Shown here piece after piece: positions 33,439-42,061 of a stretch of DNA of 64,000 nucleotides (its first letter is position 1; each line of letters begins with the position of its first letter). The notes beneath the pieces are model-generated. The model was given only the letters and a program-made list of their open reading frames with translations, ran no database searches and was not told where the DNA came from. The DNA is from Streptomyces hokutonensis (GTDB taxonomy: Bacteria > Actinomycetota > Actinomycetes > Streptomycetales > Streptomycetaceae), in the NCBI RefSeq assembly GCF_000376565.1, contig NZ_BARG01000038.1, positions 62,001-126,000 of the forward strand, in the 5' to 3' direction. The position numbers and the translations under genes were made by a program.

Positions 33439-34862
33439 CCTGGGAGAGCATCCCGCAGATGGTGCTGAGCGCGGCCGACCGCTTCGGTGACGCCGAAGCC
33501 GTGGTGGACGGCCCGCTCCGCCTCACGTTCACCGAGCTGGTCGAGCGGGTGCGCGTGGCTGCGGGGGCGTTCGCCTCGGCCGGGGTGGAGCAGGGCGACC
33601 GGGTCGCGATCTGGGCGCCCAACTCCGCCGAGTGGATCGTCGCCGCCTTCGGTCTGATGACCGCGGGCGGTGTGGTCGTGCCCGTCAACACCCGCTTCAA
33701 GGCGGACGAGGCGCACGACATCATCGTGCGCAGCGGTGCGAAGGCCGTTCTCGTCCAGGAGGGCTTCCTCGGCCTGGACTTCAAGACACCGCCCGGTGTG
33801 CCGGTCATCGACCTCAAGTCCGGCTTCCTGGCGAGCGGTTCACCCTTCGAGCGGAAGGTGACCGGCGACCAGGTCAGCGACATCGTCTTCACCTCGGGCA
33901 CCACCGGCCGGCCCAAGGGCGTCCTGATGACCCACACCCAGACGCTCCGCCTGTACGCGGAGTGGTGCGACCTGGCCGGAGTCAGGGAGGGCGACCGCTA
34001 TCTGATCGTCAACCCGTTCTTCCACATCTTCGGCTTCAAGGCGGGCATGGTCGCCTCGCTGATCCGCGGCATGACCATCCTCCCCGTGCCCGTCTTCGAC
34101 GTGGACCACGTCCTCGACCTGGTCGAGCGTGAGCGGGTGACGGTCCTGCCCGGCCCGCCCACGCTCTACCACTCCCTGCTCACCGACCGTGGCTCAAGAG
34201 ACCTGTCCTCACTGCGAGTTGCGGTGACCGGAGCCGCCGACATCCCCGTCGAACTGATCCGCCGGGTGATGACCGAACTGCCCTTCACCTCGATCATGAC
34301 GGGCTACGGCCTGACCGAGGCGGGCACCGCCACCGCCACCCGCCCCGGCGACTCCTTCGAGGACATCGCCACCACCGTCGGCACCCCCTGCGACGGCGTC
34401 GAGGTCCACATCGCCGACGACGGCGAGGTGCTGGTCCGCGGCTACAGCGTGATGCGCGGCTACTTCAACGACCCCGACGCCACCGCCGAAGCCATCGACC
34501 AGGACGGCTGGTTGCACACCGGGGACCTCGGCACGCTCGACGACCGCGGCTATCTGAGGATCGTCGGCCGCAAGAAGGACATGTTCATCGTCGGCGGCTT
34601 CAACGCCTACCCGGCCGAGATCGAGGGCTTCCTGATGGAACACCCGGCGGTCGCCCAGGCCGCCGTGATCGGCGTCCCCGACGAACGCATGGGACAGGTC
34701 GGCAAGGCTTTCGTCGTCCTCCGGCAGCCGCTGACCGCCGACGAGTTGATCGAGTGGAGCCGGCGCCGGATGGCCGGGTTCAAGGTGCCCCGGACCGTGG
34801 AGTTCCTGACGGAACTGCCGCTGAACGCCACCGGAAAGGTGATGAAGGACCTCCTGCGATGA
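33435..34862 (+). CDS. Acyl-CoA synthetase, FadD3-like
   Basis: A 475-residue ANL ligase. It has IVFTSGTTGRPKGVLMTH, NPFFHIFGFKAG, MTGYGLTEAG, WLHTGDLGTLDDRGYLRIVGRKKDM and the catalytic Lys in NATGKVMKDLL. The compact length and the PFFHIFGFKAG and LPGPPTLYHSLL segments recall FadD3, the ligase for the steroid C/D-ring acid, as I remember that protein. The same subfamily appears in the partial gene at the right edge. ATG overlaps the amidohydrolase stop. The substrate is probably a bulky acid. Confidence 0.9.
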   Translation: MTWESIPQMVLSAADRFGDAEAVVDGPLRLTFTELVERVRVAAGAFASAGVEQGDRVAIWAPNSAEWIVAAFGLMTAGGVVVPVNTRFKADEAHDIIVRSGAKAVLVQEGFLGLDFKTPPGVPVIDLKSGFLASGSPFERKVTGDQVSDIVFTSGTTGRPKGVLMTHTQTLRLYAEWCDLAGVREGDRYLIVNPFFHIFGFKAGMVASLIRGMTILPVPVFDVDHVLDLVERERVTVLPGPPTLYHSLLTDRGSRDLSSLRVAVTGAADIPVELIRRVMTELPFTSIMTGYGLTEAGTATATRPGDSFEDIATTVGTPCDGVEVHIADDGEVLVRGYSVMRGYFNDPDATAEAIDQDGWLHTGDLGTLDDRGYLRIVGRKKDMFIVGGFNAYPAEIEGFLMEHPAVAQAAVIGVPDERMGQVGKAFVVLRQPLTADELIEWSRRRMAGFKVPRTVEFLTELPLNATGKVMKDLLR

Positions 34863-36460
34863 CGCCTCCCACACCGCCCCAGGGCGAAGAACCCGTCCGG
34901 ACCGCGTCCGGCCTGCCCCTCAAACCGGTCTACGGCCCGGACGACGTGAAGGCAAATCCGCCCGCGCCGGGCAACTTCCCCTTCACGCGCGGCAATTACG
35001 CCACCGGCTACCGCGGACGGCTGTGGACCCTGCGCCAGTACTCCGGCTTCGGCACCGCCGAATCGTCCAACCGCCGCTATCACTACCTGCTCCAACAGGG
35101 CGGCACCGGACTCTCGGTGGCGCTCGACCTGCCCACCCAGTGCGGCTACGACTCCGACGACCCCGAAGTCGGCGAGGAGGTGGGCCGGGTCGGCGTCGCC
35201 GTCGACACGCTCGCCGACGCCGAAGTCCTCTTCGAGGGCATCCCGTTGGACCGGATCAGCACCAGCTTCACCATCAACGGCACCGCCGCGATCCTGCTCG
35301 CCTTCTACGTAGCCGCCGCCGAACGGGCGGGCGTGCCCCGCGCCAAACTCACCGGGACGATCCAGAACGACATCCTCAAGGAGTACGCCTCCAGGGGCAC
35401 TTGGATCTGGCCCGCCGAACCGTCCCTTCGGCTCATCGCCGACACCATCGAGTTCTGCGCCGCCGAAGTACCGCGCTTCAACGCCATCTCGGTCGCCGGC
35501 TCGCACTTTCGCGACGCCGGCGCCAACGCCGTACAGGAGATGGCGTTCACCCTCGCCGACGGGGTCACCTACTGCGACACGGTGCTCGCCCGGGGCCGTA
35601 TGACGATCGATCAGTTCGCCCCGCAGGTCTCCTTTTTCTTCTACACGCACGGCGACTTCTTCGAGGAGATCGCCAAGTACCGTGCCGGACGCAGGCGTTG
35701 GGCCACCATCGTGCGCGAACGGTACGGCGCGGACAGCGACAAGGCGGCCATGTTCCGCTTCGGCTGCGTCGCCGGAGGCGCCTCCCTCTACGCACCCCAG
35801 GCGCAGAACAACACCGTCCGCGTGGCCTACGAGGCGCTCGCCTCGGTCCTCGGCGGCGTCCAGTCGATGTTCACGGCCGCCTGGGACGAGCCCTTCGCCC
35901 TGCCCAGCGAGGAGTCGGCGACGCTCGCGCTGCGCACGCAGCAGATTCTCGCCCATGAGACGGGCGTTGCCAGGGTCGCGGACCCGCTCGGCGGCTCGTA
36001 CTTCGTCGAGGCACTCACCGACGCCACCGAGGCCTGCATCGTCGAGATCATGGACGACCTGGAGCGCTACGGCGGCATGGTCCGGGCCATCGAGGACGGC
36101 TATCTCCAGACCCTCATCGCCGACGAGGCCTACCAGTTGCACCGCGAGGTAGAGGCGGGCACCCGGCCCGTCGTCGGCGTCAACCGCTTCGTCTCCGACG
36201 AGCCGCCGCCCGACCTCGCGACCTACGAACTCGACGCGGAGGGCCGCGACCGGCAGCTGAAACGCCTCGCCGACGTCAAGGCCACCCGCGACGCAGCTCT
36301 CGTACGGCAACGCCTCGCCGAACTGGCCCGTGCCGCGGAAGGTACCGACAACCTCATGCCCATCCTGATCGACTGCGCCAACGCCTACTGCACGGTCGGC
36401 GAGATGGTGGCCGCGCTCAAGGCGGTCTGGGGCGAGTTCCAGCAGCCGGTGGTGTTCTGA
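34859..36460 (+). CDS. B12-dependent acyl-CoA mutase, large (catalytic) subunit
   Basis: A 533-residue TIM-barrel subunit of the methylmalonyl-CoA mutase family without its own B12 domain, a two-subunit layout like isobutyryl- and 2-hydroxyisobutyryl-CoA mutases. Key segments are WTLRQYSGFGTAESSN, LSVALDLPTQCGYDSDDP, IQNDILKEYASRGTWIWP and GSHFRDAGANAVQEMAF. Tyr in RQYSGF and Arg in ASRGTW fall where methylmalonyl-CoA mutase keeps its carboxylate-binding Tyr/Arg; the other two enzymes have Phe or Ile and Gln. A carboxylated acyl-CoA substrate is therefore likely. ATG overlaps the ligase stop. Confidence 0.9.
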   Translation: MTPPTPPQGEEPVRTASGLPLKPVYGPDDVKANPPAPGNFPFTRGNYATGYRGRLWTLRQYSGFGTAESSNRRYHYLLQQGGTGLSVALDLPTQCGYDSDDPEVGEEVGRVGVAVDTLADAEVLFEGIPLDRISTSFTINGTAAILLAFYVAAAERAGVPRAKLTGTIQNDILKEYASRGTWIWPAEPSLRLIADTIEFCAAEVPRFNAISVAGSHFRDAGANAVQEMAFTLADGVTYCDTVLARGRMTIDQFAPQVSFFFYTHGDFFEEIAKYRAGRRRWATIVRERYGADSDKAAMFRFGCVAGGASLYAPQAQNNTVRVAYEALASVLGGVQSMFTAAWDEPFALPSEESATLALRTQQILAHETGVARVADPLGGSYFVEALTDATEACIVEIMDDLERYGGMVRAIEDGYLQTLIADEAYQLHREVEAGTRPVVGVNRFVSDEPPPDLATYELDAEGRDRQLKRLADVKATRDAALVRQRLAELARAAEGTDNLMPILIDCANAYCTVGEMVAALKAVWGEFQQPVVF

Positions 36461-36858
36461 TGAACTCCCGTGTACTGGTGGCCAAACCGGGGCTCGACGG
36501 ACACGACCGCGGAGCCAAGATCGTCGCGCGGACCCTGCGCGACGCGGGCTTCGAGGTGATCTTCACCGGGATCCGGCAGCGCGTCGACGACATCGTGGCC
36601 GTCGCCGTCCAGGAGGACGTCGCCGTCGTCGGACTCAGCATTCTCTCCGGCGCACATCTTGCTCTCACCACCCGCGTGATCGAGGCCCTGCGCGCCACGG
36701 GCGCCGAGGACATCGCCGTCGTGGTCGGCGGCACCATCCCACCGGCCGACGTACCGAAACTGCTCACGGCCGGAGCCGCCGCGGTCTTCCCCACGGGCAC
36801 ACCGCTCGACACCCTCGTCACCGAGATGCGCGCCCTGACATCCGTCACCTCGCCATGA
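36460..36858 (+). CDS. B12-binding small subunit of acyl-CoA mutase
   Basis: A 132-residue cobalamin-binding domain protein. It has Asp13-Gly-His15-Asp-Arg-Gly (the D-x-H-x-x-G cobalt ligand motif), GLSILSGAHL and VVGGTIPPADV, the standard B12 fold. The ATG overlaps the large-subunit stop by one base. It carries adenosylcobalamin for the radical rearrangement catalysed with the large subunit. Confidence 0.93.
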   Translation: MNSRVLVAKPGLDGHDRGAKIVARTLRDAGFEVIFTGIRQRVDDIVAVAVQEDVAVVGLSILSGAHLALTTRVIEALRATGAEDIAVVVGGTIPPADVPKLLTAGAAAVFPTGTPLDTLVTEMRALTSVTSP

Positions 36859-36889
36859 CCCGGCGGCAACCCGAAAACCTGGAGGCAGC

Positions 36890-37846
36890 GTGCGCATCGG
36901 AGTGATGATCGGGCCCGAGCGCGGGGACTCGGTCCGCAAGGTCACACGGATGATCGACGACGTGACATGGGCGGAGAAGGCCGGCTTCGACACCGTGTGG
37001 GTGCCGCAGATCCCCACCGACTTCGACGCGCTCACCGCGATCGCGCTCATGGGCGTGCGCACCGAGCGCATCGAACTGGGCACCGCCGTCGTGCCGTTGC
37101 AGGCCCAGCACCCCATCGCCCTTGCCCGCCAGGCGATTTCGGCCCAGGCAGCGGCAGGAGGACGGCTCGCTCTCGGCCTCGGGCCGTCCCACCACTGGAT
37201 CATCCAGGACATGCTCGGGCTGCCGTACGAGAAACCGGCCGCGCTCACCCGTGACTACCTCGACGTCCTCGACGCCGCGTTCGGCGGAACGGACATGGTC
37301 GACGTCGAGAACGACACCTTCACCGTCCACAACCCGCTCACCCTCGCCCCCGTCTCCCGGCTGCCGGTCCTGCTCGCCGCCCTCGGCCCGGTCATGCTGC
37401 GCCTCGCAGGGGAACGGGCCGACGGAACCGTCCTGTGGATGGCCGACGAACGCGCGGTCGCCGAACACGTCGTACCCCGCATCACCAAGGCCGCCGAGAG
37501 CGCCGGACGCCCGGCACCCCGGATCGTCGCGGGCATCCCGGTCTGCCTGTGCGCACCCGACCGCGTCGACGAGGCCCGCGAGCGCGCCAACCGGATCCTC
37601 GGCGAGGCCGAGATCTCGCCCAACTACCAACGGGTGCTCGAGTACGGCGACGCGCGCGACATCGGCGACCTGTGCGCGGCCGGCGACGAGAACGCCATCG
37701 CCGCCCGCTTCCAGCGCTTCGCCGATGCCGGGGTCACCGACCTGTCCGTACGGCTGCTGCCCATCGGCGACAACCGCGACGAGCTGGTCGCCTCCAAGTA
37801 CCGCACCCGCGACATGCTCGCCGCCCTCGCCGCGGATCTGCGATGA
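36890..37846 (+). CDS. LLM-class oxidoreductase, probably F420-dependent
   Basis: A 318-residue luciferase-like monooxygenase-fold protein. It has IGVMIGPERGDSVRKV, AEKAGFDTVWVPQI, ALGLGPSHHWIIQDMLG and PVLLAALGPVMLRLAGE, the pattern of actinomycete F420-dependent members. GTG at 36890 follows CTGGAGGCAGC. It could reduce or oxidise a ring or acyl intermediate. F420 versus FMN cannot be settled by eye. Confidence 0.85.
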   Translation: MRIGVMIGPERGDSVRKVTRMIDDVTWAEKAGFDTVWVPQIPTDFDALTAIALMGVRTERIELGTAVVPLQAQHPIALARQAISAQAAAGGRLALGLGPSHHWIIQDMLGLPYEKPAALTRDYLDVLDAAFGGTDMVDVENDTFTVHNPLTLAPVSRLPVLLAALGPVMLRLAGERADGTVLWMADERAVAEHVVPRITKAAESAGRPAPRIVAGIPVCLCAPDRVDEARERANRILGEAEISPNYQRVLEYGDARDIGDLCAAGDENAIAARFQRFADAGVTDLSVRLLPIGDNRDELVASKYRTRDMLAALAADLR

Positions 37847-38901
37847 CCGCCGGACCGCTGGACGGCATCCGCGTCCTGGAGGTCGGCCACATGCTGGCAG
37901 GCCCCTACGCCACGATGATGCTCGCCGACCTCGGCGCCGAGGTCACCAAGATCGAGCCGCCCGGCGGGGACATCTCCCGCCAGGTGAGCGACGCGTATTT
38001 CGCCAGCCTCAACCGCGGCAAGCGCAGCGTCCGCCTCGACCTCACGACCGCCGAGGGACAGGCCGGTCTCGGTGAACTCGTCGCCGACGCCCACGCGTTG
38101 CTCGTCAACCTCAAGCCGTCGGCGATCCACCGGCTAGGGCTGACGTACGACGTGCTGCGGAAGTGGAACGAGCGGATCGTGTGTGTCGCGCTCACCGGGT
38201 ACGGGCTGGCGGCGGGCGACGAACCCGCCTTCGACTACGTGGTCCAGGCGGCCACCGGCGTAGCCGCCCTCACCGGCGACCCGGACGGTCCGCCGACCCT
38301 GCCCGGCTACTCCTCCGCCGACAACTCATCCGGTCTGACAGCCGCGTTGGGACTCCTCGCCCACATCGTCTCCGGGCGCGGCGGCCAAGTGGAGGTGTCG
38401 CTACGGGATGTGATGCTGTCTCAGCTCAACTACCGTGCCTCCGCCTACCTCAACGAGGGCGTCGAACCGCGCCGACTGCCGCTCGGCGCGCACTCCTTCT
38501 ACGTGCCGGCCCAGCTCTTCCCCACGGCCGAGGGCCACTTGGCGCTCTTCATCACCCACGACGGCTTCTGGAAGTCCTTCGCAGCCGAGGCCGGCCTCCA
38601 GGGATTCCCCACGATGGCCGAGCGGGCGGAGCGCCGGGAGGAAGTACTCGTCGCCGTCACGGACGCCCTGGCCGGCGACACGGCCGTGTCCTGGGAGGCG
38701 CGGCTGCGTCCCCTCGGGGTGCCCGCCGCTGCCGTACGGACCCTGCCGCAGGCGCTCGCCGCCACCCCCGAGGCCGTAGTCACGGCCGGGGACTTCCGAC
38801 TGGTGCGCAGTCCCGTCCGGGTCGCCGGGTACGAGCCCGACTACGGGCCACCGCCCCGGCTCGGCGAGCATGACGTTTCCGGGACGGTGGTGGAGTCGTG
38901 A
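37843..38901 (+). CDS. CaiB/BaiF family (type III) CoA transferase
   Basis: A 352-residue type III CoA transferase. It has GIRVLEVGHMLAGPYATMMLADLGAEVTKIE, NRGKRSVRLDL and the catalytic Asp in AFDYVVQAATG. ATG overlaps the LLM gene stop. It is shorter than usual because the C-terminal half is compact. It would exchange CoA between pathway acids, perhaps the mutase product and an incoming acid. Confidence 0.9.
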   Translation: MTAGPLDGIRVLEVGHMLAGPYATMMLADLGAEVTKIEPPGGDISRQVSDAYFASLNRGKRSVRLDLTTAEGQAGLGELVADAHALLVNLKPSAIHRLGLTYDVLRKWNERIVCVALTGYGLAAGDEPAFDYVVQAATGVAALTGDPDGPPTLPGYSSADNSSGLTAALGLLAHIVSGRGGQVEVSLRDVMLSQLNYRASAYLNEGVEPRRLPLGAHSFYVPAQLFPTAEGHLALFITHDGFWKSFAAEAGLQGFPTMAERAERREEVLVAVTDALAGDTAVSWEARLRPLGVPAAAVRTLPQALAATPEAVVTAGDFRLVRSPVRVAGYEPDYGPPPRLGEHDVSGTVVES

Positions 38902-39353
38902 GAGCCGAGGACCAGTTCCATCTCGGGCTCGTAGTCGAGGACTTCGAAGCGACCCTGGCCGAGCTCTCGGGCGCGTTCGGGTACGAGTGGTGCGCCGAGA
39001 TCGGGGGAGCGGTGCCGCTGGCGCTGCCGACAGGAGACGCAGTTCTGGACATCAGCTGCGCCTACTCCCGGACACTCCCTCGACTGGAGATCGTCCGCCG
39101 GGTGCCGGGCACTCTGTGGGAGCCGGTGGCCGGCGGGGGAGTGCACCACGTCGGCTACTGGTCGGACGATGTCGCCGCCGACGCCGCCGAACTCACCCGG
39201 CAGGGATTCGTGACCGAGGCGCGCCGGGTCGGCTCCGGGGGCGCGCCCTTCGCTTTCCTGCGCGGGCCCAGCGGTCTGCTCGTGGAACTCGTGGACCGGG
39301 TGGCGCGGCCGGGCTTGGAGAAGTACTGGAGCCACGGAGGAGGGACCGCATGA
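38898..39353 (+). CDS. VOC-superfamily protein, methylmalonyl-CoA epimerase-like
   Basis: A 151-residue glyoxalase/bleomycin-resistance (VOC) fold protein. Two beta-alpha-beta-beta-beta repeats are visible, with metal-type residues in FHLGLVV, GVHHVGYW and GLLVELVD. Methylmalonyl-CoA epimerase belongs to this fold. The gene sits two genes after a B12 mutase, so epimerisation of a branched acyl-CoA is an attractive guess. GTG at 38898 overlaps the upstream stop. Confidence 0.8.
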   Translation: MRAEDQFHLGLVVEDFEATLAELSGAFGYEWCAEIGGAVPLALPTGDAVLDISCAYSRTLPRLEIVRRVPGTLWEPVAGGGVHHVGYWSDDVAADAAELTRQGFVTEARRVGSGGAPFAFLRGPSGLLVELVDRVARPGLEKYWSHGGGTA

Positions 39354-40168
39354 CGACCGTGGGCATCGCGACCGGGGCCGGGCGCGGCATGGGACTGGCC
39401 TGCGCACGGCGGCTCACCGACCTGGTGGACACCTTGCTGCTGGTGGACCGCGACGAACCGGCCGTCACCGCCGCCGCGAAGGAACTGTCGGCCGCCGACG
39501 GGGAGGTGAGGGTCGAACCCTTCGTCCTCGACATCACCGACCCGGCCGGACTCGCCCAACTCGCCTCCCTTACAGCCGAGTTGGGCACCCTCAGGGCCGT
39601 CTCCCACGCCGCCGGGATCTCACCGACGATGGCCGACTGGCGGCGCATCTTCGAGGTCGACCTCGTCGGCACCGCGCGCCTCGCGGAGGCCCTTCGCCCG
39701 CTTGCCACCGAGGGGACGGCACTGGTGTGCTTCGCCTCGATGGCCCCGCTGCTCGGCAACCTGGAGGCCGATTCCGCCGTAGCGGCGATTCTCGACGACC
39801 CGCTCCGGGACGACTTCCTCGACCGGCTCCGGGAGGCCCTCGGGCCCGCTGTCGAGGACTCCGGGCTCGCCTACGCGTGGGCCAAGCACGGGGTGCACCG
39901 GTTCGTACGGCGGGAGGCGGTACGGCTGGGGCCGTACGGCGCTCGCGCGTGTTCCGTCTCGCCGGGTGTCATCGACACCCCTCAGGGGCGGCAGGAGGCA
40001 GCGGCCCAGCCCGCGATGGCCGCATTGGTGGAACGGACGCCGCTCGGCCGGACGGGGCGGGCCGAGGACGTCGCGGCGGCGGTGGCGTTCCTGCTGTCCG
40101 ACGAGGCCGCTTTCGTTTCCGGGATCGACGTTCTCGTGGACGGTGGGGTGTGTGCGGCGGTCCGGTGA
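39350..40168 (+). CDS. SDR, resembling 3-alpha-hydroxysteroid dehydrogenase/carbonyl reductase
   Basis: A 272-residue SDR. It has ATGAGRGMGLACA, HAAGIS, catalytic Ser in CFASMAP and YAWAK. About 30 extra residues lie between Ser and Tyr, an insert that recalls the Comamonas 3-alpha-HSD/carbonyl reductase group. ATG at 39350 overlaps the VOC stop. It ends the operon that starts at 30686. It probably handles a cyclic alcohol or ketone. Confidence 0.87.
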   Translation: MTTVGIATGAGRGMGLACARRLTDLVDTLLLVDRDEPAVTAAAKELSAADGEVRVEPFVLDITDPAGLAQLASLTAELGTLRAVSHAAGISPTMADWRRIFEVDLVGTARLAEALRPLATEGTALVCFASMAPLLGNLEADSAVAAILDDPLRDDFLDRLREALGPAVEDSGLAYAWAKHGVHRFVRREAVRLGPYGARACSVSPGVIDTPQGRQEAAAQPAMAALVERTPLGRTGRAEDVAAAVAFLLSDEAAFVSGIDVLVDGGVCAAVR

Positions 40169-40180
40169 CGCCGCACCACG

Positions 40181-40363
40181 TCAGCGCCGACGCCCGCTGC
40201 GGCGCGCGGACCAGCCCGTCCCCAGGCCGGCCGAGTGCGCGGCGAGGAAGGCCAGTCCGAGGAGCATGAGGCTCGTCGGGGTGAAGACGAGCTGGGTCGA
40301 TGTCTCGGTGACTCGGATGAGGAAGGCGATGACGAAGAGCGCGGCAGCCACAAAGGCAAGCAT
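40181..40363 (-). CDS. Small hydrophobic membrane protein
   Basis: A 60-residue protein with two predicted membrane segments (about residues 2-17 and 31-48) and a basic Arg-rich C-terminus. ATG at 40363 follows AGGGG. Small proteins of this pattern are common in Streptomyces. No function is evident. A hairpin separates it from the SDR operon upstream, so it may be transcribed alone. Confidence 0.6.
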   Translation of the reverse strand: MLAFVAAALFVIAFLIRVTETSTQLVFTPTSLMLLGLAFLAAHSAGLGTGWSARRSGRRR

Positions 40364-40383
40364 CTGAATACCCCTACGAATGG

Positions 40384-40418
40384 ACGACGAGCCACCGGTG
40401 ACCCCGGCGGCTCGTCGT
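40384..40418 (-). terminator. Hairpin terminator downstream of the SDR pair
   Basis: ACGACGAGCC (40384-40393) pairs perfectly with GGCTCGTCGT (40409-40418) across a 15-nt loop. It sits after the SDR gene ending at 40488 and before the small membrane protein gene. Confidence 0.6.
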
Positions 40419-40487
40419 TCCGTGTGCCCCCGATGGCGCCGATCAGTCGTGCCCGCCGCGCATCACGCGCGCGGGCCCAACTGCCGT

Positions 40488-41240
40488 TCAGACAAGGGAT
40501 TCCGAGCGCTGGACGGTACCCGTGAGGCCGGTCGCGTCCTGACCCGCGAGGAGAACCGCGGCCCTCGCCATCGCCTCCGGCGGCTCCACCATCTCCGGCG
40601 GGATCTCCCGGCCTCCGCCGCCCGCCTGCCATCCCTCCGTCAGCACCACCCGTGACGGGGCAAGGCAGTTGACGGCGATGTTGTCCTTCCGCAGGTCGGC
40701 GGCGAGCCCCGCATAGAGGCGCTCGACCGCCGCCTTGGACACCCAGTACGCGTTGGCGCCCCGGTCCGTCATGCCCACCCCGCCGGTCGTCACGGCCACC
40801 AACGACCCACCGCCACGGGCGCGTACGTGCGGAATCACGGCCCGGGTCACCAGGAACACCCCGGTCAGATTGACGTCCAGGCACAGCTGCCAGCGCTTGA
40901 GCGGCGTCGACTCGACCGGGCCGAGCCACAGCACCCCGGCATTGGCGATGAGAATGTCGATTCCGCCGAACTCCGCGACCGTGGCGGCGACGGCGGCGTC
41001 GACCGACGCCTCGTCGCTGACATCACAGGGCACCGGCAGCGCGCTCCCGCCCGCCGCGACGATCCGGTCCGCGACCGAGTGGATCGTGCCGGGCAGCCGG
41101 CCCTCCCGCTCGGAGCGCGCGGCGACCGCGACCGAGGCGCCCGCCTCGGCGAGCGCCAGCGCGACCGTACGGCCGATGCCACGGCTGGCGCCCGCGACGA
41201 ACGCGACCTTGCCCTTCAACGATCCGCCCACGTCGGTCAC
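40488..41240 (-). CDS. Short-chain dehydrogenase/reductase (SDR)
   Basis: A 250-residue SDR. It has AGASRGIGRTVA with VAARSE after beta-2 (NADP-type Arg), IANAG and catalytic YWVSK. The C-terminus departs from the usual G-G end. GTG at 41240 follows AGGGGAA and lies five nt after the upstream SDR stop. A 3-hydroxy or 3-keto step in the pathway is likely. Confidence 0.87.
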   Translation of the reverse strand: MTDVGGSLKGKVAFVAGASRGIGRTVALALAEAGASVAVAARSEREGRLPGTIHSVADRIVAAGGSALPVPCDVSDEASVDAAVAATVAEFGGIDILIANAGVLWLGPVESTPLKRWQLCLDVNLTGVFLVTRAVIPHVRARGGGSLVAVTTGGVGMTDRGANAYWVSKAAVERLYAGLAADLRKDNIAVNCLAPSRVVLTEGWQAGGGGREIPPEMVEPPEAMARAAVLLAGQDATGLTGTVQRSESLV

Positions 41241-41245
41241 TTCCC

Positions 41246-42007
41246 CTACTTCGGCGGGAACCGGAGAGCGCCGTCGAGACGGACGACCTCGCCGTTGAGA
41301 TAGTCGTTCTCCACGATGTGCTGCACCAGACCGGCGTACTCGGCCGGCAGCCCCATGCGCTTCGGGTACGGGATCTGCGGCCCCCAGTAGGCCTCCAACT
41401 GGTCGCCCGCCTTGCCGTAGGCCGGCGTGTTGAAGGTGCCTGGCGCGATCGTGACGACCCGGATGCCGAGCGGGGACAGGTCGCGCGCGGCCACCAGGGT
41501 CATGCTGACGACCCCGCCCTTGGCCGCCGCGTAAGGGAGTTGGCCGATCTGGCCCTCGTACGCCGCGATCGACGCCGTGCTGACGATGACACCCCGGCCG
41601 CCGTCCAGCGGCTCCTGACGGGCGATCGCGGCGGCGGCCAGGCGTAGCACGTTGAACACGCCGGTGAGGTACACGTCGATCGTCGTGCGGAAGCCCGCGA
41701 GGTCGAGGGGAGAGCCGTCCTTGCCGACCAGCCGGCCGCCGCTCGCCGGGCCGCCGTGCGCGTCCACCGAGATCCTGAGCGGTCCCGCCGACTCCGCCTC
41801 GGCCAGCGCGGCTTGGACATCGTCCTCGGAGGTGGCATCGGTGCGCACATAGCGCACACCCAGCTCCTGCTCCAGGGCCTTGCCCTTCTCGTCGGCCAGA
41901 TCGGCCACGACGACCTTCGCTCCCGCCGCGTGCAGCCGACGGACGGTGGCCTCGCCCAGGCCGCCCGCCCCGCCGACGACGACCGCGGAGCTCCCACTGA
42001 TCTGCAT
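41246..42007 (-). CDS. SDR, type II 3-hydroxyacyl-CoA dehydrogenase (HSD17B10)-like
   Basis: A 253-residue SDR. GGAGGLGEATVRRLHAAGAKVVVADLADE has an Asp after beta-2 for NAD. STASIAAYEGQIGQ with YAAAK and APGTFNTPAYGKAGD resemble the HSD10/type II hydroxyacyl-CoA dehydrogenase group. ATG at 42007. It would oxidise a 3-hydroxyacyl-CoA to the keto ester cleaved by the thiolase encoded on the other side (43479). It faces the ligase gene across the perfect operator. Confidence 0.88.
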   Translation of the reverse strand: MQISGSSAVVVGGAGGLGEATVRRLHAAGAKVVVADLADEKGKALEQELGVRYVRTDATSEDDVQAALAEAESAGPLRISVDAHGGPASGGRLVGKDGSPLDLAGFRTTIDVYLTGVFNVLRLAAAAIARQEPLDGGRGVIVSTASIAAYEGQIGQLPYAAAKGGVVSMTLVAARDLSPLGIRVVTIAPGTFNTPAYGKAGDQLEAYWGPQIPYPKRMGLPAEYAGLVQHIVENDYLNGEVVRLDGALRFPPK

Positions 42008-42046
42008 CAAGGATTTCCTCTCTTGCGAACAGCGCTCTAGTGAGAC

Positions 42047-42061
42047 GAGAATAGCATTCTC
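42047..42061. promoter_or_regulatory. Perfect operator GAGAAT-AGC-ATTCTC, divergent
   Basis: A perfect copy of the window-wide palindrome between the SDR (ATG 42007, minus) and the ligase. The ligase ATG at 42062 directly abuts the last operator base. The spacing suggests the ligase message is leaderless and that one site represses both operons. Confidence 0.75.

Noticed and set aside
36631..36645. ATTCTC half-site inside the mutase small-subunit gene
   Set aside because: The left half matches only one of six positions, and there is no promoter need within a tightly coupled operon.
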